A DNA stretch of 24,292 bases. It comes from a virus. Positions 12,089-19,350 of the stretch are shown here, piece by piece. The stretch covers positions 1-24,292 of the IMG/VR virus record IMGVR_UViG_3300042392_000822; one strand, 5' to 3'. The position numbers were made by a program, and so were the translations under genes. The stretch's first letter is position 1. Every line of letters begins with the position of its first letter. The notes beneath the pieces were generated by a model, which saw nothing but the letters and a program-made list of their open reading frames with translations, did not search any database and was not told the origin of the DNA.

Positions 12089-12742
12089 ATGAAACAAAAA
12101 ACAGAACAAGAATTAAAAACAAATTACGAAAAGTTTCTTAAAATCCTAGAAAAGTACTTCACAGGAGAAAGATTAGAAAAACTTCTTCACATGTACTCTG
12201 AATCAGAATTAGGTGGTAACCTTATGATATCACCAGCTTCAGGTAATTTAAATTTTCATAATGCATATCCTGGTGGTTATATCGACCACATTTTTAATGT
12301 TTGTAAGAATGCAATTGCTATGAAAAATGTATTTGTATCACAGGGTGGTGTACCTGATTTTACAGATGAAGAATTAATATTTGTAGCACTACATCATGAT
12401 TTAGGAAAGTTAGGAACTAAAGAAGAATTGCATTATGAACCTAATGAATCAGAATGGCATGTAAAAAATAAAGGTGAAGTATACACTAGAAATAGTAAGA
12501 ACTCTTATATGGCAATTACTGACAGAACTTTCTTCTTACTTAACAGGTATGGTATTCAGTATAATGAAAATGAATATTTTGGTATTAAACTTACAGATGG
12601 AATGTATGATGAAGATAATGTAAAATATTACAAAACATTTGATTTATCCAAATATCTTAAATCAAATATTCAGTACATAATGCATTGGGCAGACCACATG
12701 AGTACTATTATTGAAAGACAAAATTACATTAAATCTAAATAA
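12089..12742 (+). CDS. HD-domain metal-dependent phosphohydrolase, 217 aa
   Basis: The HD motif is complete. H67 in GGYIDHIFNV is the first ligand, H102-H103-D104 lie in ALHHDLGK, and the distal Asp is probably D202 in HWADHMS. The family hydrolyses phosphoester bonds in nucleotides, (d)NTPs, ppGpp or cyclic dinucleotides using two metal ions. In phages, HD proteins include dNMP/dNTP hydrolases and nucleases degrading host signals; nothing here selects among them. No extra domain (PDE, Rel, GAF) is present. It has its own promoter and leader and is followed by the Hsp20 operator region. Cytoplasmic. Confidence 0.8.
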   Translation: MKQKTEQELKTNYEKFLKILEKYFTGERLEKLLHMYSESELGGNLMISPASGNLNFHNAYPGGYIDHIFNVCKNAIAMKNVFVSQGGVPDFTDEELIFVALHHDLGKLGTKEELHYEPNESEWHVKNKGEVYTRNSKNSYMAITDRTFFLLNRYGIQYNENEYFGIKLTDGMYDEDNVKYYKTFDLSKYLKSNIQYIMHWADHMSTIIERQNYIKSK

Positions 12743-12746
12743 TACA

Positions 12747-12790
12747 GACAAAGTGTCATACTTTATTTAGAGAACACTGACAATTTGTCA
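12747..12790 (+). promoter_or_regulatory. Pair of inverted-repeat operators before Hsp20
   Basis: GACA-AAG-TGTC at 12747-12757 and TGACA-ATT-TGTCA at 12778-12790 are two copies of one palindrome, GACA-N3-TGTC. Their centres are 32 bp apart, about three helical turns, so a dimeric regulator could bind both on the same DNA face. They lie just upstream of the candidate Hsp20 promoter, as activator sites or operators would. The regulator is not identified. Confidence 0.6.
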
Positions 12791-12801
12791 TAATAATTTG
12801 A

Positions 12802-12817
12802 TTGGTATAAAAATGGA
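12802..12817 (+). promoter_or_regulatory. Candidate sigma54-like (-24/-12) promoter of Hsp20
   Basis: TTGG at 12802-12805, ten bases, then GA at 12816-12817 approximates the GG-N10-GC of sigma54 promoters, with the second C replaced by A. A primary-sigma reading is also possible: TTTG 12797-12800, 20 bp, then TATCAGTT, whose -7 box is poor. Distant palindromes upstream favour an activator-dependent promoter. Confidence 0.35.
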
Positions 12818-12859
12818 TACTATCAGTTTAAATTATTTGAAAACTTAAAATTAAAAATT

Positions 12860-13240
12860 ATGTACATCACAGATTTAAGAAAATTATACGAGTTATTTGA
12901 TTCTCCAAAATGGAATACTACATCATCAAATTACGCTTCATTTGTAGCGGATTATGATGTATCTCAATTGGAAGATGGTCAGCAACAACTAACTTTAAAT
13001 GTTTTAGGACATGATGCTAAAAACATTAAATTAGATGTTACAGATGACAAAATTAAAATTAAAGCAAAAAAAGAAGAAGGAAGCTCTCCATTGGTTCATG
13101 ATATCGATGTTACCTTTACGGTAAGCAAAGATTATGATGGAACTAAAACGAAAGCTAAATTTTCTAATGGGTTACTTATTTTAACAATTGATAAAAAAGA
13201 AGAAAGAAAGTCAAAATCAATTCCGATTACAGTTGATTAA
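12860..13240 (+). CDS. Hsp20 / small heat-shock protein (alpha-crystallin domain), 126 aa
   Basis: The alpha-crystallin domain covers about residues 27-115, ending in SNGLLILTIDKKEE, the conserved G-L-L strand. The C-terminal I-x-I anchor is present as SIPITVD. The N-terminal arm is short (about 26 residues), so the protein is a compact member. Small heat-shock proteins are ATP-independent chaperones that hold unfolding proteins in the cytoplasm; they are frequent in T4-like marine phages, where roles in capsid assembly or in stressed hosts are proposed. The upstream region carries two palindromes and a sigma54-like box, suggesting stress-responsive host control. The next promoter begins inside its last codons. 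Confidence 0.88.
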   Translation: MYITDLRKLYELFDSPKWNTTSSNYASFVADYDVSQLEDGQQQLTLNVLGHDAKNIKLDVTDDKIKIKAKKEEGSSPLVHDIDVTFTVSKDYDGTKTKAKFSNGLLILTIDKKEERKSKSIPITVD

Positions 13241-13263
13241 TTGAAATATTTTTTCTATATTTA
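13233..13263 (+). promoter_or_regulatory. Bacteroidota-type promoter for the 58-aa gene
   Basis: TTG (13233-13235, inside the last codons of Hsp20), exactly 20 bp, TATATTTA (13256-13263). The expected transcription start falls at or next to the first arm of the hairpin at 13266-13288. Confidence 0.6.
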
Positions 13264-13265
13264 TG

Positions 13266-13295
13266 GGTGGTAAGACTAACTTATCACCTTTTTTT
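13266..13295 (+). terminator. Rho-independent terminator after Hsp20
   Basis: GGTGGTAAG (13266-13274) pairs with CTTATCACC (13280-13288) over nine positions, one a G-U pair, around the loop ACTAA. Seven T follow (13289-13295). It ends the Hsp20 transcript 26 nt after the stop codon and overlaps the start region of the next promoter. Confidence 0.75.
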
Positions 13296-13315
13296 ATTTA
13301 AAAATACTTATTAGT

Positions 13316-13492
13316 ATGATATACGACGAAAAAATAAAAAACTTACTAGAAGCCATTGATGGTAAATTGAGAATTTTACAAAATGGAATTTCAGGTGCAC
13401 AGAACTTATCACCTTCTGAAGCACATACTACATTAGCAGACGCCCGAGCATTAATAGAACGTGTAGGAGAGTTAGCTAGAATCAATCGATAA
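13316..13492 (+). CDS. 58-aa hypothetical protein
   Basis: ATG 13316 to TAA 13490-13492. The product is a small soluble protein, probably two helices with a central Ser/Gly loop (NGISGAQNLSPSEAH) and an amphipathic C-terminal helix ending in Arg. No family was recognised. The next gene starts 1 nt after its stop, so the two are probably co-translated; it may be a partner of the membrane protein that follows. Its promoter is at 13233-13263. Confidence 0.55.
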   Translation: MIYDEKIKNLLEAIDGKLRILQNGISGAQNLSPSEAHTTLADARALIERVGELARINR

Positions 13493-13493
13493 T

Positions 13494-14534
13494 ATGAATT
13501 GGCTAAAAGTATTAGTAGGATTATCTGCTATTATTGTAGCCGGATGTGCGGCTTATTTCTCTGTAACTGGTTTAGGTGTTCTCTTTGCGGGAGCATCTAC
13601 ATCAGTTATAGTAATGGCTTCCTCTTTAGAGTTAGCTAAATTAGTTGCTGCAACATATCTCAAACAAGAATGGGATAACATTAAAGGATTCAACAAATGG
13701 TATTTAACTTTATCTGTTGGATTATTAATGTTAATCACTTCCGCAGGTATTTTTGGATACCTTTCAAACGCATTTCAAGCACAATCACTACAATTGCAGC
13801 AAGTAGATAGAGAAATTGAGGTTCATCAAACAAAAATTGACCAAAACACCGAGCAAATTACTCAACTTTCTACTCAAATTACCGAATTTAACTCCAATCA
13901 AGGTAAAATTATTGATGGAGGTACAGTAAATTCACGTTTATTACGTTCACTTGATGCTAGAGATAAGGAAATTAGTAAAATTAACGATAAAATTTCTAAT
14001 TTACAAGCAGAAAACGCAATTGAAACAGAAAAAATCAACGAAATTAAGATTGCTAACCTCGATTTAGAGAAAGAAGTAGGTGGATTTCGATTTGTAGCTG
14101 AAGCATTCGGTATTGAATTAAAAAATGTAGTAAAATTCTTCATATTTTTGATTGTAATTGTGTTTGACCCTCTCGCAGTTGCTCTAATTATCGCATTTAA
14201 TGGTTTAATTTCTAACAAAAAACTCCAACAAAAAGAAAAATTAGTTGAAATGATAGAAAATGATGAAAAATTGGGGTTATATGAAATTTATGGTGATAAA
14301 ACAGAGGATGTAGTTGACGAAACTGCTTCTAACATTGAAAAAATTCAAGAAGAGGAAGAAGAAACTTCAAATTTAAAATGGGAAGAATACATGCATCCAG
14401 AATTTCCATGGAATAATCGTAAATTGTGGATAAATAATCCAAAAGCTGTAAATTATTGGTTAAACACCAAAAAAGGAAGTGTTAGGGATTTGGCTAAATT
14501 CCGTAACGAAGAAGAAAACATCAAAACTTACTAA
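13494..14534 (+). CDS. Membrane protein with central coiled coil, 346 aa
   Basis: Hydrophobic segments at about residues 5-25, 27-50 and 71-92 are followed by a long heptad-like, Gln/Glu/Asn/Ile-rich coiled coil (about 95-195). A fourth membrane segment lies at about 213-239 and contains FDPLAVALIIAFN, a pattern that recurs in phage membrane proteins. A polar, acidic C-terminal domain (about 240-346) has a Trp-rich end with WEEYMHPEFPWNNRKLW. The coiled coil between the third and fourth spans should lie on one face of the membrane, most likely outside the cytoplasm. No enzymatic motif. Possible roles include membrane remodelling, superinfection exclusion or holin-associated control, but none is supported directly. 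Confidence 0.65.
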   Translation: MNWLKVLVGLSAIIVAGCAAYFSVTGLGVLFAGASTSVIVMASSLELAKLVAATYLKQEWDNIKGFNKWYLTLSVGLLMLITSAGIFGYLSNAFQAQSLQLQQVDREIEVHQTKIDQNTEQITQLSTQITEFNSNQGKIIDGGTVNSRLLRSLDARDKEISKINDKISNLQAENAIETEKINEIKIANLDLEKEVGGFRFVAEAFGIELKNVVKFFIFLIVIVFDPLAVALIIAFNGLISNKKLQQKEKLVEMIENDEKLGLYEIYGDKTEDVVDETASNIEKIQEEEEETSNLKWEEYMHPEFPWNNRKLWINNPKAVNYWLNTKKGSVRDLAKFRNEEENIKTY

Positions 14535-14538
14535 CCGC

Positions 14539-14569
14539 TTGTAAATACGAAATATTTTTCTTATATTTA
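14539..14569 (+). promoter_or_regulatory. Bacteroidota-type promoter for uvsE, nearly abutting the start codon
   Basis: TTG (14539-14541), exactly 20 bp, TATATTTA (14562-14569). Only 4 nt separate the -7 box from ATG 14574, so the mRNA should have no leader or a leader of a few bases. Confidence 0.65.
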
Positions 14570-14573
14570 AAGT

Positions 14574-15473
14574 ATGAATATAGGATATGCGTGTATTAAT
14601 ATGTCGATGGGTAACAAGGTTACCACAAATCGTTCAATGGTGAAGAAAACATTCAATGCCAAAGGCTTGGATTACGTTTCGGAGTTGGCGTTAGCAAATG
14701 CCAAAGATATTATTAAGATATTAGAATGGAATCGTATCCATAATATCAATTTTTTTCGTTTATCATCCACTATTATTCCGTGGGGTGATGGTTTGGATTT
14801 AACCCAACTAAAAGATTACAAAGAAATTAAATCGGAGTTAAAGAAAGCAGGTGATTTTGCCAAATTTCATAATATCCGTATTAATTCTCATCCTGGCCCA
14901 TTCAATGTGCTCCCTTCACCCAACGAAGAAGTTATTCAGAAAACTTTTGCTGATTTAGAATTACATGGTAAGATATTTGACCTTATGGGGTTATCTAAAA
15001 CCCATTACAACAATATTAATATCCATTGTAATGGGGTATACGGAGATAAACAATCTGCGATGGATAGATTGATTACAAATTTCAAAAGACTCTCTCCAAG
15101 CGTACAAAAACGATTGACATTGGAGAATGATGATAAGGCTTCTATGTATTCCGTAAAAGATTTGATGTATATCTACGAACGAACAGGTATTCCTATTGTA
15201 TTTGATTACCATCATCACCAATTTTGTACGGGTGGGTTAACCGAAGAAGAAGCTCTTAAACTTGCTGCCACAACTTGGCCAAAAGGTATTATACAAGAAG
15301 TTCATTATTCAGAATCAAAAGCATTACATGAAAATAATCCAAAAGAAAAACCACAAGCCCATTCGGTGTATATTAATGCCCTCCCCAATACATACGAGTT
15401 GGATGTGGACATTATGGTTGAAGCAAAAGGAAAAGAATTAGCAATATTACCATTTATAAAAACAATGTTATGA
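14574..15473 (+). CDS. uvsE: UV-damage endonuclease (UvdE/UvsE), 299 aa
   Basis: Full-length TIM-barrel UV-damage endonuclease. It begins MNIGYACINM, the conserved family start, then FRLSSTIIPWGD (about 61-72), SHPGPF (105-110), NIHCNG (149-154), LENDDK (183-188), VFDYHHHQF (209-217), QEVHYSES (241-248), AHSVY (262-266) and VEAKGKE (282-288). These supply the His/Glu/Asp metal ligands and the active-site Lys. The enzyme nicks 5' of cyclobutane dimers, 6-4 products and some other lesions, starting an alternative excision repair of host or phage DNA, as expected for sunlit-water phages. It overlaps the next gene by 4 nt. The conserved first residues fix the start despite the promoter being only 4 nt upstream. 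Confidence 0.93.
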   Translation: MNIGYACINMSMGNKVTTNRSMVKKTFNAKGLDYVSELALANAKDIIKILEWNRIHNINFFRLSSTIIPWGDGLDLTQLKDYKEIKSELKKAGDFAKFHNIRINSHPGPFNVLPSPNEEVIQKTFADLELHGKIFDLMGLSKTHYNNINIHCNGVYGDKQSAMDRLITNFKRLSPSVQKRLTLENDDKASMYSVKDLMYIYERTGIPIVFDYHHHQFCTGGLTEEEALKLAATTWPKGIIQEVHYSESKALHENNPKEKPQAHSVYINALPNTYELDVDIMVEAKGKELAILPFIKTML

Positions 15474-15829
15474 AAAAGTACGCACTATACATCGGAAGAT
15501 GGCAGAATTGGCACAAAGGACATGAATGGTTAATCAATCAACAACTTGAAAAGGGAAAGAATGTTTGGGTGGCAATTAGAGATGTGGATGTAGATGAAAA
15601 CAACCCCAAAACTGCCCAACAGGTAATGATTGAATTAACAAAAGAACCATTCTTTCAAGAAAATTGGAATCAAATTCATATATCTATTATTCCTGATATT
15701 GAATCAGTAAACTATGGTAGAGGTGTAGGATATGATGTAATATATCATGAACCACCAACAGAAATTGCTGAAATAAGTGGTACTAAAATTAGAAAAGGAG
15801 AAATATATTCAAATGGTAGTACAACGTAA
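15470..15829 (+). CDS. Nucleotidyltransferase (cytidylyltransferase superfamily, NMNAT/PPAT-like), 119 aa
   Basis: YIGRWQNWHKGHEWLI (about 7-22) holds the HxGH signature (H15-K-G-H18), and ISGTKIRKG (about 102-110) is the ISGTxIR motif that binds the triphosphate. Both ends of the active site are present, in a protein shorter than typical NMN or pantetheine-phosphate adenylyltransferases (about 160 aa); the loss is in the middle. The superfamily couples NTP and a phosphate or nicotinamide mononucleotide with release of pyrophosphate. A role in NAD supply is attractive because several phages encode NAD genes, but other substrates (for example adenylylsulfate-type) are possible. Its start overlaps the uvsE stop (ATGA). 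Confidence 0.75.
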   Translation: MKKYALYIGRWQNWHKGHEWLINQQLEKGKNVWVAIRDVDVDENNPKTAQQVMIELTKEPFFQENWNQIHISIIPDIESVNYGRGVGYDVIYHEPPTEIAEISGTKIRKGEIYSNGSTT

Positions 15830-16022
15830 GAGACATATTGCTAAAACCATCTCATATCGTATTTTAAGTACCCTCATAGGGTTTTTAATAATGTGGTGGA
15901 TAAGTGGTTCAATTCAGATAGGGGCTGCATTTGGAGTTGTAGAATTAGTGTATAAACCAGTTCAATATTATATTCATGAAAGAATATGGTATAAATTTAT
16001 AAAATACGGATTAAAAAAATAA
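15813..16022 (+). CDS. DUF2061 small membrane protein, 69 aa
   Basis: The product begins MVVQRKRHIAKTISYRILST and continues with two membrane spans (about 17-34 and 37-54) and the ending YYIHERIWYKF. This is the conserved layout of DUF2061: RHxxKTxSYR, hydrophobic region, E-x-x-x-K-P-x-x-Y-Y-x-H-E-R-x-W. ATG 15813 is chosen because it begins at the domain and follows AAAAGGAG by 12 nt; an in-frame ATG at 15777 would add 12 residues inside the previous gene. The domain is often found beside or fused to CysC/CysN-type sulfate-activation proteins in bacteria, notable with two sulfotransferase-like genes here. Its function is unknown. It overlaps the upstream gene by 17 nt. Confidence 0.8.
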   Translation: MVVQRKRHIAKTISYRILSTLIGFLIMWWISGSIQIGAAFGVVELVYKPVQYYIHERIWYKFIKYGLKK

Positions 16023-16030
16023 ATAAAAAT

Positions 16031-16678
16031 ATGAAATTAATTACAGACAAAGCATCAAACGGATTACAATCTAACGAATTTAGCGAGTTTTTGTTAACAC
16101 GCGTTCCCAAAACAGAATTTACTGCTATTGAAGCAAATGAATTAGAAGAAACACTTAAAGCAGGATTACATCAGTATCCAGGTTTAGGTATTTCGGCAAC
16201 TCAATTAGGTATTAAGAAAAGAGCCTGTTATATTAAATTTGGTGACGAAGAAACTGGTAGAGAACTATTTCTTTTAAATCCAGTTATTACAGAAAGGTCT
16301 AAAGAAGGATTTCTTTTTTATGAAGGATGTCTATCTATTCCAAAAACAATTGAAAAACCACTGAAAACTATCAGGTCTTGTAAAATTAAAGTTCAAACTG
16401 ATAATTTGGGAGAATTAGAATTTGAAATTAATCCAGAAGGAGATAAAGTAGATGAAAGAGTTTCAATGGAAACAATGATGACAGTTATTGTACAACATGA
16501 AATTGACCATTTAGATGGGATAACTATTAAAGATAGAATTTATTCTACAACTATCACAAAGAAAAACAATTATGGTAGAAATGACAAAATTGTAATGAAA
16601 TCACCAACAGGTGAATTAGTTGAGGTTAAATACAAAAAAGCAAATGATTATTTTTTAAAAGGATACGAAATAGTTTAA
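16031..16678 (+). CDS. def: Peptide deformylase, 215 aa
   Basis: The three signature motifs are present: GLGISATQ (about 51-58, motif GxGxAAxQ with Ser/Ala/Thr variation), EGCLSIP (98-104, metal ligand C100) and QHEIDHLDG (155-163, HExxH with H156, E157, H160). The enzyme removes formyl groups from N-terminal Met of nascent proteins using Fe2+ or Zn2+. It carries a C-terminal extension of about 45 residues beyond HExxH (KKNNYGRND through the end), unusual for compact phage deformylases, so another interaction surface is likely. Phage deformylases are common in marine T4-like phages and can supplement host capacity for fast protein turnover. Located in a run with DUF2061 and a small membrane gene. 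Confidence 0.92.
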   Translation: MKLITDKASNGLQSNEFSEFLLTRVPKTEFTAIEANELEETLKAGLHQYPGLGISATQLGIKKRACYIKFGDEETGRELFLLNPVITERSKEGFLFYEGCLSIPKTIEKPLKTIRSCKIKVQTDNLGELEFEINPEGDKVDERVSMETMMTVIVQHEIDHLDGITIKDRIYSTTITKKNNYGRNDKIVMKSPTGELVEVKYKKANDYFLKGYEIV

Positions 16679-16679
16679 T

Positions 16680-16922
16680 ATGGAAATTTTATTAGGAATA
16701 ATAATTGTACTATTCTTAACTGCATTATATATAGTTAGGAATCTTTTAACAAAATTAGAAAAATACGAAGAGTTTATAGAAAGAGAAACTCAAAGAAACC
16801 AAGCATTACTGGAGGCATTAAGAGAAATAGATTCTCGTGAAATGTTTGAGAAGGATGATGAAGTAGGTTCTATATTTTATCAAATAAAAGAAACTATCGA
16901 AAGATTCAAACAATTCAATTAA
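16680..16922 (+). CDS. 80-aa membrane-anchored coiled-coil protein
   Basis: One N-terminal hydrophobic span (about residues 3-19, GIIIVLFLTALYIV) is followed by a charged helix with Arg/Glu/Lys heptads (about 24-55) and a C-terminal acidic stretch. This is a type of small membrane-anchored protein often seen in T4-like phages, near late regulator genes. No enzymatic motif. It starts 1 nt after the deformylase stop and ends 1 nt before the sigma-factor ATG, so all three are co-transcribed and probably co-translated. Function unknown. Confidence 0.65.
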   Translation: MEILLGIIIVLFLTALYIVRNLLTKLEKYEEFIERETQRNQALLEALREIDSREMFEKDDEVGSIFYQIKETIERFKQFN

Positions 16923-16923
16923 A

Positions 16924-17613
16924 ATGCCAAGAAAAGCAAAAAGCAAACAATACTTCACAAAAGATACTGAAGATGCAATTATAGAATACAACCTATCGGA
17001 TAATCAACGTATTAAAGATTTATTATATAGGGATAGAATTAAGCCTGCATTTGATAAACTAGCAGAAATAGTTTACAACAAATGGAAGTTTTCATATTTT
17101 GATGATGACCCACAAGATGTGATGTGTGAAGTTGTTGCTTTTATGATTGAAAAAATTCACATGTATAAAAATGGAAAAGGTAAAGCCTTTTCTTATTTCA
17201 CAATTGTTGCGAGAAACTATTTGATTTTAAATAACAACGCAAATTATAAAAGATATAAAGATACGGATATAATGTCTGCAATGCCAGACCATTGGGATAC
17301 TGAAAACAATTTTACAGAAGAAGTCCGTAATGATGACCATAGAACTTTTAATGTAGTAATGTTGAATTATTGGGATAAACATTTAGAAAATTTCTTTCCT
17401 AAAAAACGAGATTTACAAATAGCAGATTCAGTTTTAGAATTATTTAGAAGAGCAGAATACATAGAAAATTTCAATAAAAAATCTCTTTATCTACTTATTA
17501 GAGAGATGACTGGTCACCCAACTCATTATATTACTAAAGTTGTTAATAAGATGAGAGAAAGACAAATGGAACTATATAATGAGTTCGAAAGAGATGGTGA
17601 CATAAAAATTTAA
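16924..17613 (+). CDS. gp55: gp55-like late-transcription sigma factor, 229 aa
   Basis: The protein has the region-2-like arrangement of the T4 gp55 late sigma factor: a basic N-terminus, DDPQDVMCEVVAFMIEKIHMYKNGKGKAF (about 62-91, cut here to the core DPQDVM and KGKAFSYF motifs), and then IVARNYLI with N-rich continuation. In this family KGKAFSYFTIVARNY is the conserved core-binding helix pair. The C-terminal half (about 125-229) holds a helix-turn-helix-like segment. gp55 redirects host RNA polymerase to late promoters together with a sliding clamp and co-activator. It precedes the carbamoyltransferase and then the tail block, which fits control of late genes. Recognition sequences were not identified here: no shared late box was found before the baseplate genes. 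Confidence 0.7.
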   Translation: MPRKAKSKQYFTKDTEDAIIEYNLSDNQRIKDLLYRDRIKPAFDKLAEIVYNKWKFSYFDDDPQDVMCEVVAFMIEKIHMYKNGKGKAFSYFTIVARNYLILNNNANYKRYKDTDIMSAMPDHWDTENNFTEEVRNDDHRTFNVVMLNYWDKHLENFFPKKRDLQIADSVLELFRRAEYIENFNKKSLYLLIREMTGHPTHYITKVVNKMRERQMELYNEFERDGDIKI

Positions 17614-17617
17614 TATT

Positions 17618-19318
17618 ATGATTCAATTAGGAATATCCGCATTTTATCACGATTCAGCAGCTGCATTGCTTATAGATGGTAAGGTAATATTTGCAATAGA
17701 AGAAGAGAAGTTGTCAGGCATAAAGCATGACAACTCTTTTCCATTAAAAGCTATAGAAGCATGCTTATCTTACGCGCAAATTACAATAGATAAAGTAGAT
17801 ATCCTTTGTTGGTATGAAGTACCAAATATCAAATATGATAGAGTTAGTAAAACATTAGGAAAAAGATGGATTAAATATTTCAAAACTTGGAATAAGTTTA
17901 AAAAAGAATTTAAAGCAACAGAGGGAAATTTAAAAAAATATATAAAAGATGCTATTGGGTATGATGGTGTAATTACATTTACAAAACATCATTTATCTCA
18001 TTTAGCGTTATCTTTTTACACATCACCGTTTGATGAAGCTATTGGAATTTCAATTGATGGTGTTGGTGAATGGGATACTATCTCAATTGCGGAATGTAAT
18101 TCAAATGGTATTATTGAAATTAAAAACGTAAAATTCCCAAATTCATTGGGGTTAGTGTATTCAACTATAACTTCATATTTAGGATTTAAACCAAATAGTG
18201 GTGAGTATAAAGTAATGGGATTGGCTCCATACGGAGATTCTTCAAAATATAACGAATTATTTGATACATTAGCATCGTTGGATACGGTTAATTTAGTTAA
18301 TATAAATCAGAAGTATTTTACATGGGAATATTCTAATACGGATATGTTTACATTGGATTTGGTTAAACTGATAGGATTTAAACCACGTGAACCTGAATCC
18401 AAATTAGAACAACACCACATGGATTTAGCAGCTTCTTTACAGAGATGGTATGAGAGGTGTTTATATTACATCATTAATAATTCATCTAGTTATTCTGGTA
18501 ATTCAAATTTAGTGTTAGGTGGAGGATGTGCATATAATGGAACTGCTAATGGCAAAATCAAAAAACATTGTGGTATTAAGAATGTATGGATTCCCTACGC
18601 ACCATCTGATGCAGGTTCTGCAATTGGAGCCTGTTTATATGTATGGCATGATGTAATTGGAAACAACAAAATAAAAGGTGGTGATAATCAATCTCCATAT
18701 TTAGGACCCGAATTTAGTAAAGAATATGTATTAGATATTATAGATAGGATAGGAGATATATCTTTTAAATACTATAAAAATACCGATACATTATTAAGTA
18801 AAACTGCCGAATTAATTAAGGAAGGTAATATTATAGGTTGGTTTCAAGGTAGAACTGAATTTGGTGCAAGAGCATTGGGTAATCGTTCTATATTAGCTAA
18901 TCCACATTTACCAGATGTAAGAGATAGAATTAATAAGGTTGTCAAAAAGAGAGAAATGTTTAGACCATTTGCTCCATCGGTAACTCACGAAGATTATCAA
19001 CAGTATTTTAAATCAGAAGAGGATGTTCCATATATGAATCAAGTAGTTCAGGTTATTTCAGAAACTCCAATTCCATCAGTAACTCATGTCGATAATAGTG
19101 CAAGAATCCAAACAGTAACCAATGAACAAAATCCTTTATATTATAGTTTATTAAAAGAATTTGAAAAAGTAAGTGGAACACCTATACTATTGAATACATC
19201 TTTTAATTTAAGAGGACAAACAATGGTTAATGACCCATACATTGCGGTTACTACATTTAAAAATTGTGATATGGATTATTTAGTTATTGGAAATTATATA
19301 GTAAGTAAAATATCATAA
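17618..19318 (+). CDS. NodU/CmcH-type carbamoyltransferase, 566 aa
   Basis: The N-terminal Kae1-like ASKHA domain has ISAFYHDSAAAL (about 6-17), HHLSH (124-128) for the metal ligands, ISIDGVGEWDT (about 144-154) and SGEYKVMGLAPYG (about 194-206), all diagnostic. CAYNGTANGK and PYAPSDAGSAIGA follow in the middle. The C-terminal YrdC-like domain has QGRTEFGARALGNRSIL (about 409-425), KREMFRPFAPSV and LNTSFN. Length is full. The family transfers a carbamoyl group from carbamoyl phosphate through carbamoyladenylate to a hydroxyl of a sugar or antibiotic scaffold. The acceptor here is unknown; a glycan decorating the virion or host surface, or a modified nucleotide, is possible. It lies 4 nt after the sigma gene, an unusual place for a metabolic gene. 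Confidence 0.9.
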   Translation: MIQLGISAFYHDSAAALLIDGKVIFAIEEEKLSGIKHDNSFPLKAIEACLSYAQITIDKVDILCWYEVPNIKYDRVSKTLGKRWIKYFKTWNKFKKEFKATEGNLKKYIKDAIGYDGVITFTKHHLSHLALSFYTSPFDEAIGISIDGVGEWDTISIAECNSNGIIEIKNVKFPNSLGLVYSTITSYLGFKPNSGEYKVMGLAPYGDSSKYNELFDTLASLDTVNLVNINQKYFTWEYSNTDMFTLDLVKLIGFKPREPESKLEQHHMDLAASLQRWYERCLYYIINNSSSYSGNSNLVLGGGCAYNGTANGKIKKHCGIKNVWIPYAPSDAGSAIGACLYVWHDVIGNNKIKGGDNQSPYLGPEFSKEYVLDIIDRIGDISFKYYKNTDTLLSKTAELIKEGNIIGWFQGRTEFGARALGNRSILANPHLPDVRDRINKVVKKREMFRPFAPSVTHEDYQQYFKSEEDVPYMNQVVQVISETPIPSVTHVDNSARIQTVTNEQNPLYYSLLKEFEKVSGTPILLNTSFNLRGQTMVNDPYIAVTTFKNCDMDYLVIGNYIVSKIS

Positions 19319-19350
19319 CTAGATAATTATATAGTAAAGAATAACATATT

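Noticed and set aside
13898-14218. Minus-strand 106-codon frame in the membrane protein gene
   Set aside because: Opposite the coiled coil of a strong coding frame, Ser/Ile/Leu-rich, without promoter.
15777-15812. Upstream ATG for the DUF2061 gene
   Set aside because: It would add 12 residues inside the nucleotidyltransferase frame. The domain begins right after ATG 15813, which has the better AGGAG spacing.
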